A DNA stretch of 64,000 nucleotides from Corallococcus soli (GCF_014930455.1 NZ_JAAIYO010000013.1:62001-126000), one strand, 5' to 3'; numbered from the stretch's first letter, positions 45,471 through 53,735 are shown. The notes: a model not told the origin generated them from the letters alone. Numbers and translations: made by a program.

Positions 45471-46598
45471 GTGGCCAGCGCGTACTCGAAGGACCTGTTG
45501 TTGAAGATGTACCGGAAGATGTACCTGCTGCGTCGCTTTGAAGAGCGCGCGGGCCAGCAATACACGCTGGGGAAGATCGCCGGGTTCTGCCACCTGTACA
45601 TCGGCCAGGAGGCCGTGGCGGTGGGCTGCAATGAAGCCATCCGTGCGGATGACTACATGCTGTCCGCCTACCGCGACCACGGCCAGCCGCTCGCCCGCGG
45701 CAGCGACGCCGGGATGGTCATGGCGGAGCTGTTCGGCCGGGGCTCCGGCTACAGCAAGGGCAAGGGCGGCTCGATGCACATCTTCGACATCGAGCACCAC
45801 TTCTACGGAGGCTACGGCATCGTCGGCGGGCAGATTCCGCTCGCGGCCGGCATGGCCTTCGCGGCGCGCTACCGCAACGAGGACCGCGTCACGGTGTGCT
45901 TCTTCGGCGACGCGGCCGCGAACCAGGGCGCGTTCCACGAAACCTTCAACATGGCGCAGAAGTGGAAGCTGCCGGTCATCTACATCTGCGAGAACAACCG
46001 CTACGGCATGGGCACGGCCATCGCGCGCACGTCGGCGGTGCCGGAGATCCACAAGCGCGCCTCCGCGTACGGCATGCGGGGCGAGGCCGTGGACGGCATG
46101 GACGCCCTCAAGATGTACGAGGCGGTGAAGGACGCGGCGGAGTACTGCCGCGCGGGCAAGGGCCCGGTGCTGATGGAGGCGAACACGTACCGCTTCCGTG
46201 GCCACTCCATGGCGGACCCGGCCAACTACCGCTCCAAGCAGGAGGTGGAGGACGAGCGCCGCAACGACCCCATCCCCAAGCTGCGCGAGTACGCGCTGAA
46301 GCAGGGCCTGGGGCTGTCGGACGCGGACTTCGAATCCATTGAGGAGGAGGAGAAGCGCACGGTGGACGCGGCGGTGAAGTTCGCCGACGAGTCGCCGGAG
46401 CCCAGCGTGGACGAGCTGTGGCGCGACACCATCGTGGAGCCGGGTGAGGAGGACGTGCGCCCGCGCGAGCGCGTGCTGGGCGTGAAGGTCACCAACTGGC
46501 CGAAGTACCCGTCCGGTCAGGAGCTGAAGGTGACGTGGGACCTGGAGCCTCGCGCAGAGGCCGAGGCCGCTGACAAGAAGGCGGGCCTGAGCCGCTAG
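45471..46598 (+). CDS. pdhA: Pyruvate dehydrogenase E1 component, alpha subunit
   Basis: Thiamine-diphosphate enzyme half that decarboxylates pyruvate (with PdhB) and passes the acetyl group to E2. 375 residues. The diphosphate-binding motif starts GDAAANQG, with Ala where the classical motif has Gly (GDG), and continues to ICENN. GRGSGYSKGKGGSMH and YRFRGHSMADP are standard. The start is the GTG at 45471 with ggagg at 45457-45461; the in-frame region upstream is Arg-rich and unlike the family. pdhB follows after 57 bases. Confidence 0.93.
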   Translation: MASAYSKDLLLKMYRKMYLLRRFEERAGQQYTLGKIAGFCHLYIGQEAVAVGCNEAIRADDYMLSAYRDHGQPLARGSDAGMVMAELFGRGSGYSKGKGGSMHIFDIEHHFYGGYGIVGGQIPLAAGMAFAARYRNEDRVTVCFFGDAAANQGAFHETFNMAQKWKLPVIYICENNRYGMGTAIARTSAVPEIHKRASAYGMRGEAVDGMDALKMYEAVKDAAEYCRAGKGPVLMEANTYRFRGHSMADPANYRSKQEVEDERRNDPIPKLREYALKQGLGLSDADFESIEEEEKRTVDAAVKFADESPEPSVDELWRDTIVEPGEEDVRPRERVLGVKVTNWPKYPSGQELKVTWDLEPRAEAEAADKKAGLSR

Positions 46599-46655
46599 CG
46601 CTCGGGTCCTTCCCCCCAGGCACAACCCTTTCGAGTTCGAGTTTCGGAGCCGACG

Positions 46656-47642
46656 ATGCCCGAGTTGATGTATCGCGAAGCGTTGAACCAGGCGCTCGCC
46701 GAGGAGATGGAGCGCGACGCCAATGTGTTCCTCATTGGCGAGGAGGTGGGTCGCTACAACGGCGCCTTCAAGGTGTCCCAGGGCCTGCTGGACAAGTTTG
46801 GCAGCGCGCGCATCATCGACGCGCCCATCAGCGAGCTGGGCTTCACCGGCCTGAGCGTGGGCGCCGCCGCCGTGGGCCTGCGCCCGGTGGTGGAGATGAT
46901 GACGTGGAACTTCGCCATCCTGGCGATGGACCAGATCGTCAACAACGCGGCCAAGCTGCGCCACATGAGCGGCGGCCAGCTGAGATGCCCCATCGTGTTC
47001 CGCGGCCCGGGCGGCGCGGGCGGCCGGCTGTCCAGCCAGCACAGCCAGTCGCTGGAGGCCAACTACGCGCACTTCCCCGGCCTGAAGGTCATCGCGCCGG
47101 CGACGCCCGCGGATGCCAAGGGCATGCTCAAGAGCGCCATCCGGGACGAGAACCCGGTCATCATGTTCGAGGGCGAGCGGCTCTACGCGCTCAAGGGCGA
47201 GGTGCCGGAGGGTGAGCACATCGTCCCGCTGGGTGTCGCGGACGTGAAGCGTGAGGGCACCGACGTCACGCTCATCACCTGGAGCCGGATGTACTACTTC
47301 TGCATGGAGGCCGCGGAGGCCCTGGAGAAGGAAGGCATCAGCGTGGAGGTGCTGGATCTGCGCACCCTGCGCCCGCTGGACGAGGAGGCCATCCTCAAGA
47401 GCGTGCGCAAGACGAACCGCGCGGTCATCTGCGAGGAGGGCTGGGCGCTGGCCGGCATTGGCGCGTCCGTGGTGGACCTCATCCAGTCCCAGGCGTTCGA
47501 CGAGCTGGACGCGCCGGTCGTGCGCGTCACCGGGCTCGATGTGAACATGTCGTATGCGGCGAATCTGGAGAACGCGACCCAGCCGGACGCGCCCAAGATC
47601 ATCGCCGCCATCAAGAAGGTCCTGTACCGCGAGGGAGCCTGA
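46656..47642 (+). CDS. pdhB: Pyruvate dehydrogenase E1 component, beta subunit
   Basis: A 328-residue transketolase-like subunit that completes the E1 active site. It opens MYREALNQALAEEM, with IGEEVGRYNGAFKVSQGL, and has the C-terminal transketolase domain (VEVLDLRTLRPLDEEAI). ggagcc precedes the ATG. Three bases separate its stop from the E2 start. Confidence 0.95.
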   Translation: MPELMYREALNQALAEEMERDANVFLIGEEVGRYNGAFKVSQGLLDKFGSARIIDAPISELGFTGLSVGAAAVGLRPVVEMMTWNFAILAMDQIVNNAAKLRHMSGGQLRCPIVFRGPGGAGGRLSSQHSQSLEANYAHFPGLKVIAPATPADAKGMLKSAIRDENPVIMFEGERLYALKGEVPEGEHIVPLGVADVKREGTDVTLITWSRMYYFCMEAAEALEKEGISVEVLDLRTLRPLDEEAILKSVRKTNRAVICEEGWALAGIGASVVDLIQSQAFDELDAPVVRVTGLDVNMSYAANLENATQPDAPKIIAAIKKVLYREGA

Positions 47643-47645
47643 GCG

Positions 47646-49304
47646 ATGGCGACGCCCATCCAGATGCCCAGCCTGTCCCCGACGATGAAGGAGGGGAAGA
47701 TCGTCAAGTGGCTGAAGAAGGTCGGCGACAAGGTCTCCTCCGGAGACGCCATCGCCGAGGTGGAGACGGACAAGTCCAACCTCGAGGTGGAGGCCTTCGA
47801 CGACGGCTACCTGCTGCAGATCTCCGTGCCCGAGGGCGAGGTCGCGACGGTGGGAGCCCCCATCGGCTACCTCGGCGCCAAGGGCGAGAAGGTCTCCGGC
47901 GGAGCCCCGGCTCCGGCGGCCGCCGCGCCCCCGAAGGCGGAGGCCCCGAAGGCCGCGGCCCCGTCCGCGCCCAAGGCGGAGTCGCCCGCCGCGAAGCCCG
48001 CCCAGCAGGCCCCCGCCGCTGGCGGCGGTGAAGGCATCGCCATCCTGATGCCCTCGCTCTCCCCGACGATGAAGGAGGGGAAGATCGTCAAGTGGCTGAA
48101 GAAGGCCGGCGACAAGGTCTCCTCCGGGGACGCCATCGCCGAGGTGGAGACGGACAAGTCCAACCTCGAGGTGGAGGCGTACGACGACGGCACGCTCGCG
48201 CGCATCGTCGTGAACGAGGGCGACCTGGCCACCGTCGGTGCGCCCATCGCGTTCCTCACGCCCAAGGGCGCCAAGGCCGGGGCCTCCGCTCCGGCGGCCG
48301 CGCCCGCCGCGCCGAAGGCCGCACCCCAGGCTCCCGCCGCCGCGGCTCCGTCCGCGCCCGCCGGGGGACAGGGGGGCGCGCCGCGCCGTGAGGCCGCTCC
48401 GACCGCGAGCGGGGGAGGCCGGCTTCGCGCCAGCCCCCTGGCGAAGCGCATCGCGCAGGAGCGCGGGCTGGACCTGTCCCAGGTGCGTGGCTCCGGTCCG
48501 CTCGGACGCGTGGTGAAGCGCGACGTGGAGCAGGCGCTGGGGCAGGGCCTGACGAAGGCCCCCGCCCAGGCGGCCCCGGCGAAGAAGGCCGGTGCGCAGC
48601 CCGAGGCCCGCGCCTTCGGCACGCGTCCGGAGCCGCAGTCCGTGCCCATGTCCTCCATGCGCAAGGTGATTGGCCAGCGCATGTCGGAGGTGAAGCCCGG
48701 CGTGCCGCACTTCTATCTCACCGTGGAGGTGGAGATGGAGGCCGCGGTGAAGATCCGCGAGGAGGCCAAGGCGCTGGACGTGAAGGTGTCCGTCAACGAC
48801 ATCATCGTGAAGGCGGCGGCCATCGCGCTGCGCCGCTCCCCGAAGATGAACGTGTCGCTCCAGGGCGACCAGGTGCTGCACTACGGCACCGTGGACGTGG
48901 GCATCGCGGTGGCCATCGAGGACGGGCTCATCACGCCCATCATCCGCGACGCGGACCTCAAGGGCCTGCAGACCATCTCCGCCGAGTCCCGAGACATGGC
49001 GGAGCGCGCCCGCAAGCGCGCCCTGAAGCCCGCCGAGTACACCGGCGGGTCGCTCACGGTGAGCAACCTGGGCATGTACGGCATCGACCAGTTCATCGCC
49101 GTCATCAACCCGCCCCAGTCCGCCATCCTCGCGGTGGGCGCGGTGGCGGAGAAGGCCGTGGCGCGCGACGGACAGGTCGTGGTGCGCAAGGTGATGACGG
49201 TGACGCTGTCGGGTGACCACCGCGTCATCGACGGGGCCACTGGCGCGGAGTACCTGCGCGAGCTGAAGGGCCTGCTGGAGCACCCCACGCGGCTGCTGTT
49301 CTAG
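47646..49304 (+). CDS. pdhC: Pyruvate dehydrogenase E2, dihydrolipoamide acetyltransferase with two lipoyl domains
   Basis: The 552-residue core of the complex. Two N-terminal lipoyl domains (about 1-80 and 130-208) each contain the lipoylated Lys in ETDKSNLEVEA. Ala/Pro-rich linkers join them to a peripheral-subunit-binding domain (ASPLAKRIAQERGLDLSQV) and a catalytic domain ending with the acyltransferase motif SGDHRVIDGATGAEYL (His-Asp). No E3 gene is adjacent. The two lipoyl modules are almost identical in DNA. A long hairpin follows the stop. Confidence 0.95.
   Translation: MATPIQMPSLSPTMKEGKIVKWLKKVGDKVSSGDAIAEVETDKSNLEVEAFDDGYLLQISVPEGEVATVGAPIGYLGAKGEKVSGGAPAPAAAAPPKAEAPKAAAPSAPKAESPAAKPAQQAPAAGGGEGIAILMPSLSPTMKEGKIVKWLKKAGDKVSSGDAIAEVETDKSNLEVEAYDDGTLARIVVNEGDLATVGAPIAFLTPKGAKAGASAPAAAPAAPKAAPQAPAAAAPSAPAGGQGGAPRREAAPTASGGGRLRASPLAKRIAQERGLDLSQVRGSGPLGRVVKRDVEQALGQGLTKAPAQAAPAKKAGAQPEARAFGTRPEPQSVPMSSMRKVIGQRMSEVKPGVPHFYLTVEVEMEAAVKIREEAKALDVKVSVNDIIVKAAAIALRRSPKMNVSLQGDQVLHYGTVDVGIAVAIEDGLITPIIRDADLKGLQTISAESRDMAERARKRALKPAEYTGGSLTVSNLGMYGIDQFIAVINPPQSAILAVGAVAEKAVARDGQVVVRKVMTVTLSGDHRVIDGATGAEYLRELKGLLEHPTRLLF
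47676..47806 (+). repeat. Direct repeat, first lipoyl module
   Basis: This 131-base stretch recurs at 48060-48190 with an offset of 384 bases and about four mismatches by eye. It spans the motif around the lipoylated Lys. Confidence 0.85.
48060..48190 (+). repeat. Direct repeat, second lipoyl module
   Basis: Second copy of the lipoyl-domain repeat at 47676-47806. The conservation extends to third codon positions, then drops sharply on both sides in the linker regions. Confidence 0.85.
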
Positions 49305-49328
49305 CGGTCGAGCGGCCCGCCCGCCCTT

Positions 49329-49355
49329 TGCCCCCGTGCGTCATGCACGGGGGCA
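49329..49355. terminator. Bidirectional hairpin after the pdh operon
   Basis: tgcccccgtgc (49329-49339), loop gtcat, gcacgggggca (49345-49355): a perfect 11-bp stem that could be extended by wobble pairs, 24 bases after the E2 stop and 14 before the stop of the convergent small gene. Confidence 0.65.
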
Positions 49356-49369
49356 GGGGAGGGCGCTGG

Positions 49370-49576
49370 CTACTCCCGCGTCTTCTCGTCCGCTTCGACG
49401 TCCTCTTCCAGCTTGCGCTGCGCGTCGGTGACGCTGGCCTGGTCCGCCCGCTTCGTGGCGGTGTCCAGCTCCGCCTCGTGGTCCTGCGAGCGGCCCTGGA
49501 TGCCGGGCCACGGGTCCGGGCGGGTCGCCTGGACGTGCTTCACGGCCTTCGGGTCCTGATGCTTCTTGTCCGCCAT
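49370..49576 (-). CDS. Small hydrophilic protein of unknown function
   Basis: A 68-residue, highly charged protein (MADKKHQDPKAVKHV at the start, KLEEDVEADEKTRE at the end) with no Cys, signal or membrane segment, probably disordered or helical. The start is supported by a strong gggaggaa site. I do not recognise it. It is convergent with the pdh operon. Confidence 0.6.
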   Translation of the reverse strand: MADKKHQDPKAVKHVQATRPDPWPGIQGRSQDHEAELDTATKRADQASVTDAQRKLEEDVEADEKTRE

Positions 49577-49745
49577 GTGTCACTTCCTCCCCCCGGCAGT
49601 CGGGGCGTGAAGGGCCTTGTCGTGGCGGTACGGTGGGATGCCCACGCCCCTGCGGCCACCCGGAGGCGTGTGGGTGGGGAGGGCTCGCCTGCCTGACTCC
49701 CTTCGGATGGCGAAAAAAGATCGGCAGGCGACGCGGTTCGCTGCT

Positions 49746-49751
49746 TAACTT
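49746..49751 (+). promoter_or_regulatory. -10-like TAACTT before the DUF2795 gene
   Basis: TAACTT lies 8 bases ahead of the ATG at 49760, and no ribosome-binding site occurs between them. The preceding sequence (cgaaaaaaga at 49711-49720) is locally A-rich. Confidence 0.3.
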
Positions 49752-49759
49752 CTCACTCA

Positions 49760-50032
49760 ATGAACGACGACATGACTCGCGAGCGCCTGGGGCTTGGACT
49801 GCGGGAGGTGGAGCCTTCGCCGGTTCCCCTGGTTCCGTCGGTGTCCCTGGCGCACTCACTGCAGCAGGCGCTTCACGGCGCCGTGTTCCCGCTCACCGCG
49901 GAGCAGTTGACGTGGGTGGCGCGTGAGAACGAAGCGCCGGCGCACGTGGTGTCACTGCTGGGCTCGCTGCCGAGGGGACGTTTCTCCTCGGTGGAGGCCG
50001 TGGCCCACGCCCTCGAGGACACCGCCGGCTGA
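49760..50032 (+). CDS. DUF2795-like small protein
   Basis: A 90-residue protein. Residues about 30-88 (LQQALHGAVFPLTAEQLTWV, then EAPAHVVSLLGSLPRGRF) match the pattern of DUF2795, a short helical domain with conserved Gly, Phe-Pro and a leucine-rich end; the domain's function is unknown. The first 30 residues are a variable, Pro-rich lead. It stands 147 bases ahead of the histidine-kinase gene. Confidence 0.7.
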   Translation: MNDDMTRERLGLGLREVEPSPVPLVPSVSLAHSLQQALHGAVFPLTAEQLTWVARENEAPAHVVSLLGSLPRGRFSSVEAVAHALEDTAG

Positions 50033-50179
50033 GTCGGGGATGGCCCCCGGTTTGACTTCCACCGCTCGCTTCCGGGCGTGGGTGGAAGCTACCCCCAGGC
50101 GCGCGGTCGGACGCGCGCGGTATCTTCGGCGCGACCAGCCTGCCTTCCGGATGAGGAAGCCACGGTCTGGAGGAGCTCC

Positions 50180-51337
50180 ATGAACGCCTCGGACCTGCCC
50201 GCCGTGCTGTACGTGGACGACGACGCCCTCAACCTGAGGGTGTTCGACGCCAACTTCGGGCAGAAGTTTCGCATCTTCCGGTGCTCGTCCCCCAACGAGG
50301 CCCTGGCGCTGCTGGAGCAGCGGCGCGGGGAGATTGGCGTGGTGCTGTCGGACCAGCGCATGCCGGGCATGACGGGCGTGGAGCTGCTGGAGCGCGCCCG
50401 CACCATCGCGCCGGACGCCAAGCGCATGCTCGTCACGGCGTACGCGGACATGCAGGCCGTCATCGACGCGGTGAACCGCGGTCAGGTGACGCGCTACTTC
50501 GTGAAGCCGTGGGACCGCGCGGAGCTGCTGGCGGCGCTGGAGGACGCGCTCAAGATTGCCCGGCTGGAGCTGCGCATCCGCGAGGTGGAAGGCCGGATGA
50601 TGAAGTCGGAGCGTCTGGCCACGCTGGGGCAGGTGACCGCCGGCATCGCGCACGAGCTGATGGGCCCGGTGGGCTACCTCACGCAGAACGTGTCCTCGCT
50701 CCAGCGCGACATGCAGCGGGTGGTGCAGTACGTGTCGCGCCACCTGGCGACGGACCCGGACGCGGAGGTGTCCTCCACCATCGAGGACCTGCCGGCGCTC
50801 ATCAAGGACCTGTCGGAGGGCGCGGGCCACCTGCGGGAGGTGGCGCTGGGCCTGAGGACGCAGGCGCGCGGCGAGGACCTGGAGGCCACCGCGGACGTGG
50901 CCGAAGTGGTGTCCTTCGCGGTGAAGCTGGCGCGGGCGGAGGTGCGGGACAGGGCGCGTCTGACGAGCAGCGGCGACCCGGTGCGCATCATCTTCGGACC
51001 GGTGAAGCTGTGCCAGGTGCTGCTCAACCTCATCGTCAACGCCGCGCAGGCCATGGAGGGCACGGGCCGCACGGGCCGCATCGACGTGCGCTGGGCGGCG
51101 ACCGAGTCCGACGTGGTGCTGTCGGTGGTGGACAACGGCTGCGGCATCCCCGCCGCCCTGCAGGAGCGCGTGTTCCAGCCGCTCTTCACCACCAAGCCCG
51201 TGGGCGTCGGCACGGGCCTGGGCCTGTCCATCTGCCGGGAGCTGGTGACGCAGTTCGGAGGCCAGCTCCGCCTGTCGTCCACGCCGGGCGAGGGGACGGA
51301 GATAGAGCTCACCTTCCGGCGAGCCCCGCCCCCTTGA
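50180..51337 (+). CDS. Soluble REC-histidine kinase
   Basis: A 385-residue signalling protein without membrane segments. An N-terminal receiver domain (about 8-120: YVDDDALNL, phospho-acceptor Asp in LSDQRMPGM, Lys in FVKPW) is joined to a HisKA/HATPase kinase: phospho-His in GIAHELMGP, N-box LNLIVNAAQAM, G1 VDNGCGI, G2 GTGLGLSI. Receiver-first kinases take input from another phosphodonor. ggaggagc supports the ATG. Its 3' end overlaps the convergent gene at 51309 by 29 bases. Confidence 0.92.
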   Translation: MNASDLPAVLYVDDDALNLRVFDANFGQKFRIFRCSSPNEALALLEQRRGEIGVVLSDQRMPGMTGVELLERARTIAPDAKRMLVTAYADMQAVIDAVNRGQVTRYFVKPWDRAELLAALEDALKIARLELRIREVEGRMMKSERLATLGQVTAGIAHELMGPVGYLTQNVSSLQRDMQRVVQYVSRHLATDPDAEVSSTIEDLPALIKDLSEGAGHLREVALGLRTQARGEDLEATADVAEVVSFAVKLARAEVRDRARLTSSGDPVRIIFGPVKLCQVLLNLIVNAAQAMEGTGRTGRIDVRWAATESDVVLSVVDNGCGIPAALQERVFQPLFTTKPVGVGTGLGLSICRELVTQFGGQLRLSSTPGEGTEIELTFRRAPPP

Positions 51338-51887
51338 GCCCGAAGGCGTTGTGCAGCAGCCGCCACACCCGGTGGAGGGTTTCGCCTTCCTGGGGCCGCA
51401 CGCCCCGCACCAGCAGTGCGCGCTGGGGCGCTTCTTCGGGGCCGTACTCCACCACGAGTGAATAGCGGCCGCCCGGAGGCTGGACGATGTCCACCGCGCG
51501 CACGTCGTCGAAGGGCAGCGTCTGCGTGCGGGCGGCCCCGGGCGCCCAGGCGAGCGTCTCCAGCCGCAGCGACTCCGTCTTGAAGTGCAGCACGAAGCGG
51601 CGGCGCTGGAGCCGCGCCTCCAGCACGAGCGCCCCCACGACGAGCGCGCCCGCGAGGCCCAGCAGGAGGGACGCGGCGCCGGGAGTCCGGGCCGTGTCCA
51701 GCACGAGCATCACCATGCCCACGACGGTGCTCACCCCGGCCAGCCCCAGGCACAGCGAGGGCAGGACCCGCAGCGTCCAGGGCGGCGGCAGGGACTCTCC
51801 CACCAGCCGCCCCCCGTCGTAGAACAGCCGCACGTCACCCAGCAGCGGCGGCACCCGGTTCTCCCGGAGCGCGTCTTCGAAGCTCAC
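51309..51887 (-). CDS. Membrane protein of unknown function
   Basis: A 192-residue protein. After about 40 polar residues there are two hydrophobic helices (RVLPSLCLGLAGVSTVVGMV and AASLLLGLAGALVVGALVLE), then a beta-rich cytoplasmic region (RRRFVLHFKTESLRLETL, SLVVEYGPEEA) resembling small PH-like membrane proteins. No assignment. The start is GTG at 51887 with TATGCT exactly 7 bases upstream; no spaced ribosome-binding site is needed or obvious. It is divergent from the response regulator. Confidence 0.7.
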   Translation of the reverse strand: MSFEDALRENRVPPLLGDVRLFYDGGRLVGESLPPPWTLRVLPSLCLGLAGVSTVVGMVMLVLDTARTPGAASLLLGLAGALVVGALVLEARLQRRRFVLHFKTESLRLETLAWAPGAARTQTLPFDDVRAVDIVQPPGGRYSLVVEYGPEEAPQRALLVRGVRPQEGETLHRVWRLLHNAFGLKGAGLAGR

Positions 51888-51893
51888 TCCCCG

Positions 51894-51899
51894 AGCATA
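51894..51899 (-). promoter_or_regulatory. -10-like TATGCT, leaderless arrangement
   Basis: On the minus strand TATGCT (51899-51894) is followed by six bases and the GTG at 51887, which would be the first transcribed base. Confidence 0.4.
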
Positions 51900-51959
51900 G
51901 GCACACCACCGTGTTCCCACCCTCGAAGTTGGACGTGAGCTGTGCGATCCTCCCAATTC

Positions 51960-52925
51960 ATGGATCTCCCGTTCGAGACCGGTGCAGGTGAAGGGGAAGG
52001 GCGGGGGACGCTCGCCTCGAAGGTGCTGTTGGTGGATGACGAGCCGGTGGTGCTCGACATCTGCGTGCGCCTTCTGGGGCGCGAGGCGGACCTCGTCGTG
52101 TTCCCGGTGGGCAGTGCGGAAGAGGCGTTGACCCTCTTGAGGGACCAGCGCATCGACGTGTTGGTGACGGACAAGAACCTGCCCGGCATGGGCGGGGTGG
52201 AGCTCATCTCGGAGGCGCGCCGGATGCAGCCCGCGCTGGAGGCGGTGATGATCACCGCCTACGCCAGCTCCGAGTCCGTCATCGCCGCGTTCGCCGCGGG
52301 CGCCAGCGACTACATCCTCAAGCCCTTCGACGACTTGCGCGTGCTGCGCGCCAAGGTGCGCGCCGCGCTGGAGCGCCGCACCGAGCGCGTGCGCACGCGC
52401 AACGGCGCCCGGGAGATGGCCCGTCAGGCCGCAGCGCTGCTGGACGCGGGCCGCGACGCGCCGGAGCCCGCGCACGTGGCGCTGGAGTCGGAGCTGCGCA
52501 ACTACGAGGAGACGGTGCGCCTGGTCCAGCACGGCAGCGTGGCCGTGGTGGGCAGCAGCGAGGCCGTGAAGGTGCTGAAGGAAGCGCACTTCGAGGTGCT
52601 GGACCTGCCGCCGTACTCCCCCCAACTGGAGAGCGCGGACGTGGTGGTGGTGGAGACCGGGGATCCGCAGTGGCGCACGCTGGCCGAGCGCCTCCAGGGG
52701 CGCTCTCCCGACGTGGTGCTCCTGGCCGGCGCGGACGCCGACCTGAGCGACCTGCTGGAGGCCATCACCCTACGCATGGACCTGGTGGGCTACGGCCAGG
52801 CCAACGCCACCCGTGCGCTGCCGGACAAGGTGCGCATGCTGCTGATGCGCCGGGGCATCCAGCGCGCCCAGGAGAAGCTCACCGCGGCCCTGGACACCTT
52901 CCGCCAGAGCATCACGTCGGCCTGA
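51960..52925 (+). CDS. Response regulator with second degenerate receiver-like domain
   Basis: A 321-residue protein. A true receiver domain (about 22-140) shows LVDDEPVVLD, the phospho-acceptor Asp in VLVTDKNLPGM, and Lys in ILKPFDDLR. After a helical linker, residues about 190-300 again alternate like a receiver (SVAVVGSSEAVKVLKEA, ADVVVVETGDP, PDVVLLAGADADLSDLLEAI) but lack the acidic pocket and Lys. No DNA-binding or enzyme output is seen. It neighbours the REC-kinase and may be its partner. Confidence 0.85.
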   Translation: MDLPFETGAGEGEGRGTLASKVLLVDDEPVVLDICVRLLGREADLVVFPVGSAEEALTLLRDQRIDVLVTDKNLPGMGGVELISEARRMQPALEAVMITAYASSESVIAAFAAGASDYILKPFDDLRVLRAKVRAALERRTERVRTRNGAREMARQAAALLDAGRDAPEPAHVALESELRNYEETVRLVQHGSVAVVGSSEAVKVLKEAHFEVLDLPPYSPQLESADVVVVETGDPQWRTLAERLQGRSPDVVLLAGADADLSDLLEAITLRMDLVGYGQANATRALPDKVRMLLMRRGIQRAQEKLTAALDTFRQSITSA

Positions 52926-52987
52926 GTCCGGGGCAGGGGCGGCGCTTCCGCCCCTTCCCGAGGCGCCGCGCCTGCCATCCCAAGCCC

Positions 52988-53028
52988 GCAAAAGCGAAAC
53001 GCCCACCTTCTTTTCAGAAGGTGGGCGT
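52988..53028 (-). terminator. Intrinsic terminator of the gltX-tRNA region
   Basis: acgcccaccttct (52999-53011), loop tttc, agaaggtgggcgt (53016-53028): a 13-bp perfect stem. On the minus strand it is followed by ttcgctttt, a T-rich run, directly behind tRNA-Glu. This is the most canonical terminator in the window. Confidence 0.9.
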
Positions 53029-53033
53029 CTCAG

Positions 53034-53105
53034 TGACCCTGCCGGGATTCGAACCCGAGTTTGAGCCGTGAGAGGGCTCCGTCCTAACCACTAGACGACA
53101 GGGCC
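53034..53105 (-). tRNA. tRNA-Glu (anticodon CTC)
   Basis: A 72-base cloverleaf on the minus strand. Acceptor ggccctg pairs with cagggtc (one G-T), discriminator base A. The anticodon stem gagcc/ggctc encloses loop ctctcac, with CTC at the anticodon positions. The T arm carries gttcgaatc. CCA is not encoded. It inserts Glu at GAG codons, very common in this genome. Confidence 0.95.
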
Positions 53106-53181
53106 GGCTTTCCTACAACCGCACCTTTGCTGCCGACGCTTCCTACATTTTCTGGTTGCTGACGTCAACCAGGAACTTCAG

Positions 53182-53252
53182 CTGGGGAACTAGGATTCGA
53201 ACCTAGATAAGCAGAGTCAGAGTCTGCTGTCCTGCCGTTAGACGATTCCCCA
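53182..53252 (-). tRNA. tRNA-Gln (anticodon CTG)
   Basis: A 71-base cloverleaf on the minus strand. Acceptor tggggaa pairs with ttcccca, discriminator G. The anticodon stem gcaga/tctgc encloses ctctgac, so the anticodon is CTG, reading CAG. The T arm carries ggttcgaatcc. CCA is not encoded. It lies 76 bases ahead of tRNA-Glu on the same strand. Confidence 0.95.
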
Positions 53253-53284
53253 AGGACCTGCGGGACCTGCGACTTCGGGCGCTT

Positions 53285-53313
53285 CTACTACCCACTTCTC
53301 TGCTCGACTTCAA
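53285..53313 (-). promoter_or_regulatory. Candidate promoter of the tRNA pair
   Basis: On the minus strand TTGAAG (53313-53308), a 17-base spacer and TAGTAG (53290-53285). It would start transcription near 53278, about 26 bases before tRNA-Gln. It lies directly after the stop of the small secreted gene. Confidence 0.4.
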
Positions 53314-53721
53314 CTACTTCGTTTTCCTGACCGGCTTCGTTTCTTTCTTCGCCGGTTTGGCCGCCCCCTGCAGCGGGACGATGTAGATGCGAACCTCTTC
53401 GTTCGCCTCGTAAATGTTCAACCCCTCGAAGTTCTTCCCCGACGGGTTGCTGATGTGCACCGCCTTGACGCCCGGCTGGTTGACGATCGACCGCCTCGGG
53501 TAGCTCGAGGACGGATAGACCGTCTTGTAGTAGTCGAGCGTCGCCTCGTAGTCGCGCGATGCCCGGTACCGGTTTTCGCCCACCTTCTGGACGCCATCCG
53601 GGAGTTGGGCGCCGTTCACCACGTCGGCGCCCGACGCCGTTGCCCAGAGGGCGAGCAGCACCACCCCGAGCGGGCGCGCCTTATAGAAATGGGGTCGCAG
53701 GCTGTCAAGCGGTCGCGTCAT
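53314..53721 (-). CDS. Small secreted protein of unknown function
   Basis: A 135-residue protein. A hydrophobic segment (ARPLGVVLLALWATASG, about 15-31) is probably a signal peptide or anchor. The rest has a compact alpha/beta pattern (VVNGAQLPDGVQKVGENRY, YEATLDYYKTVYP, GKNFEGLNIYEANEEVRIYI) and a Lys-rich tail. I recognise no family. The ATG at 53721 is preceded by TATCTT, 8 bases away, and no ribosome-binding site; longer in-frame starts give an Arg-rich leader that looks non-coding. It lies between gltX and the tRNAs. Confidence 0.7.
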   Translation of the reverse strand: MTRPLDSLRPHFYKARPLGVVLLALWATASGADVVNGAQLPDGVQKVGENRYRASRDYEATLDYYKTVYPSSSYPRRSIVNQPGVKAVHISNPSGKNFEGLNIYEANEEVRIYIVPLQGAAKPAKKETKPVRKTK

Positions 53722-53729
53722 CGCCGGCC

Positions 53730-53735
53730 AAGATA
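53730..53735 (-). promoter_or_regulatory. -10-like TATCTT before the small secreted gene
   Basis: On the minus strand TATCTT (53735-53730), with TGGACG 17 bases further upstream (53758-53753) as a partial -35 box. The predicted start is two bases before the ATG at 53721. Confidence 0.35.

Noticed and set aside
45399-49283. A 1294-codon open frame on the minus strand opposite the pdh operon
   Set aside because: It is antisense to three recognised genes and is rich in His, Arg, Leu and Ala with no domain; long antisense frames are expected in very GC-rich coding DNA.
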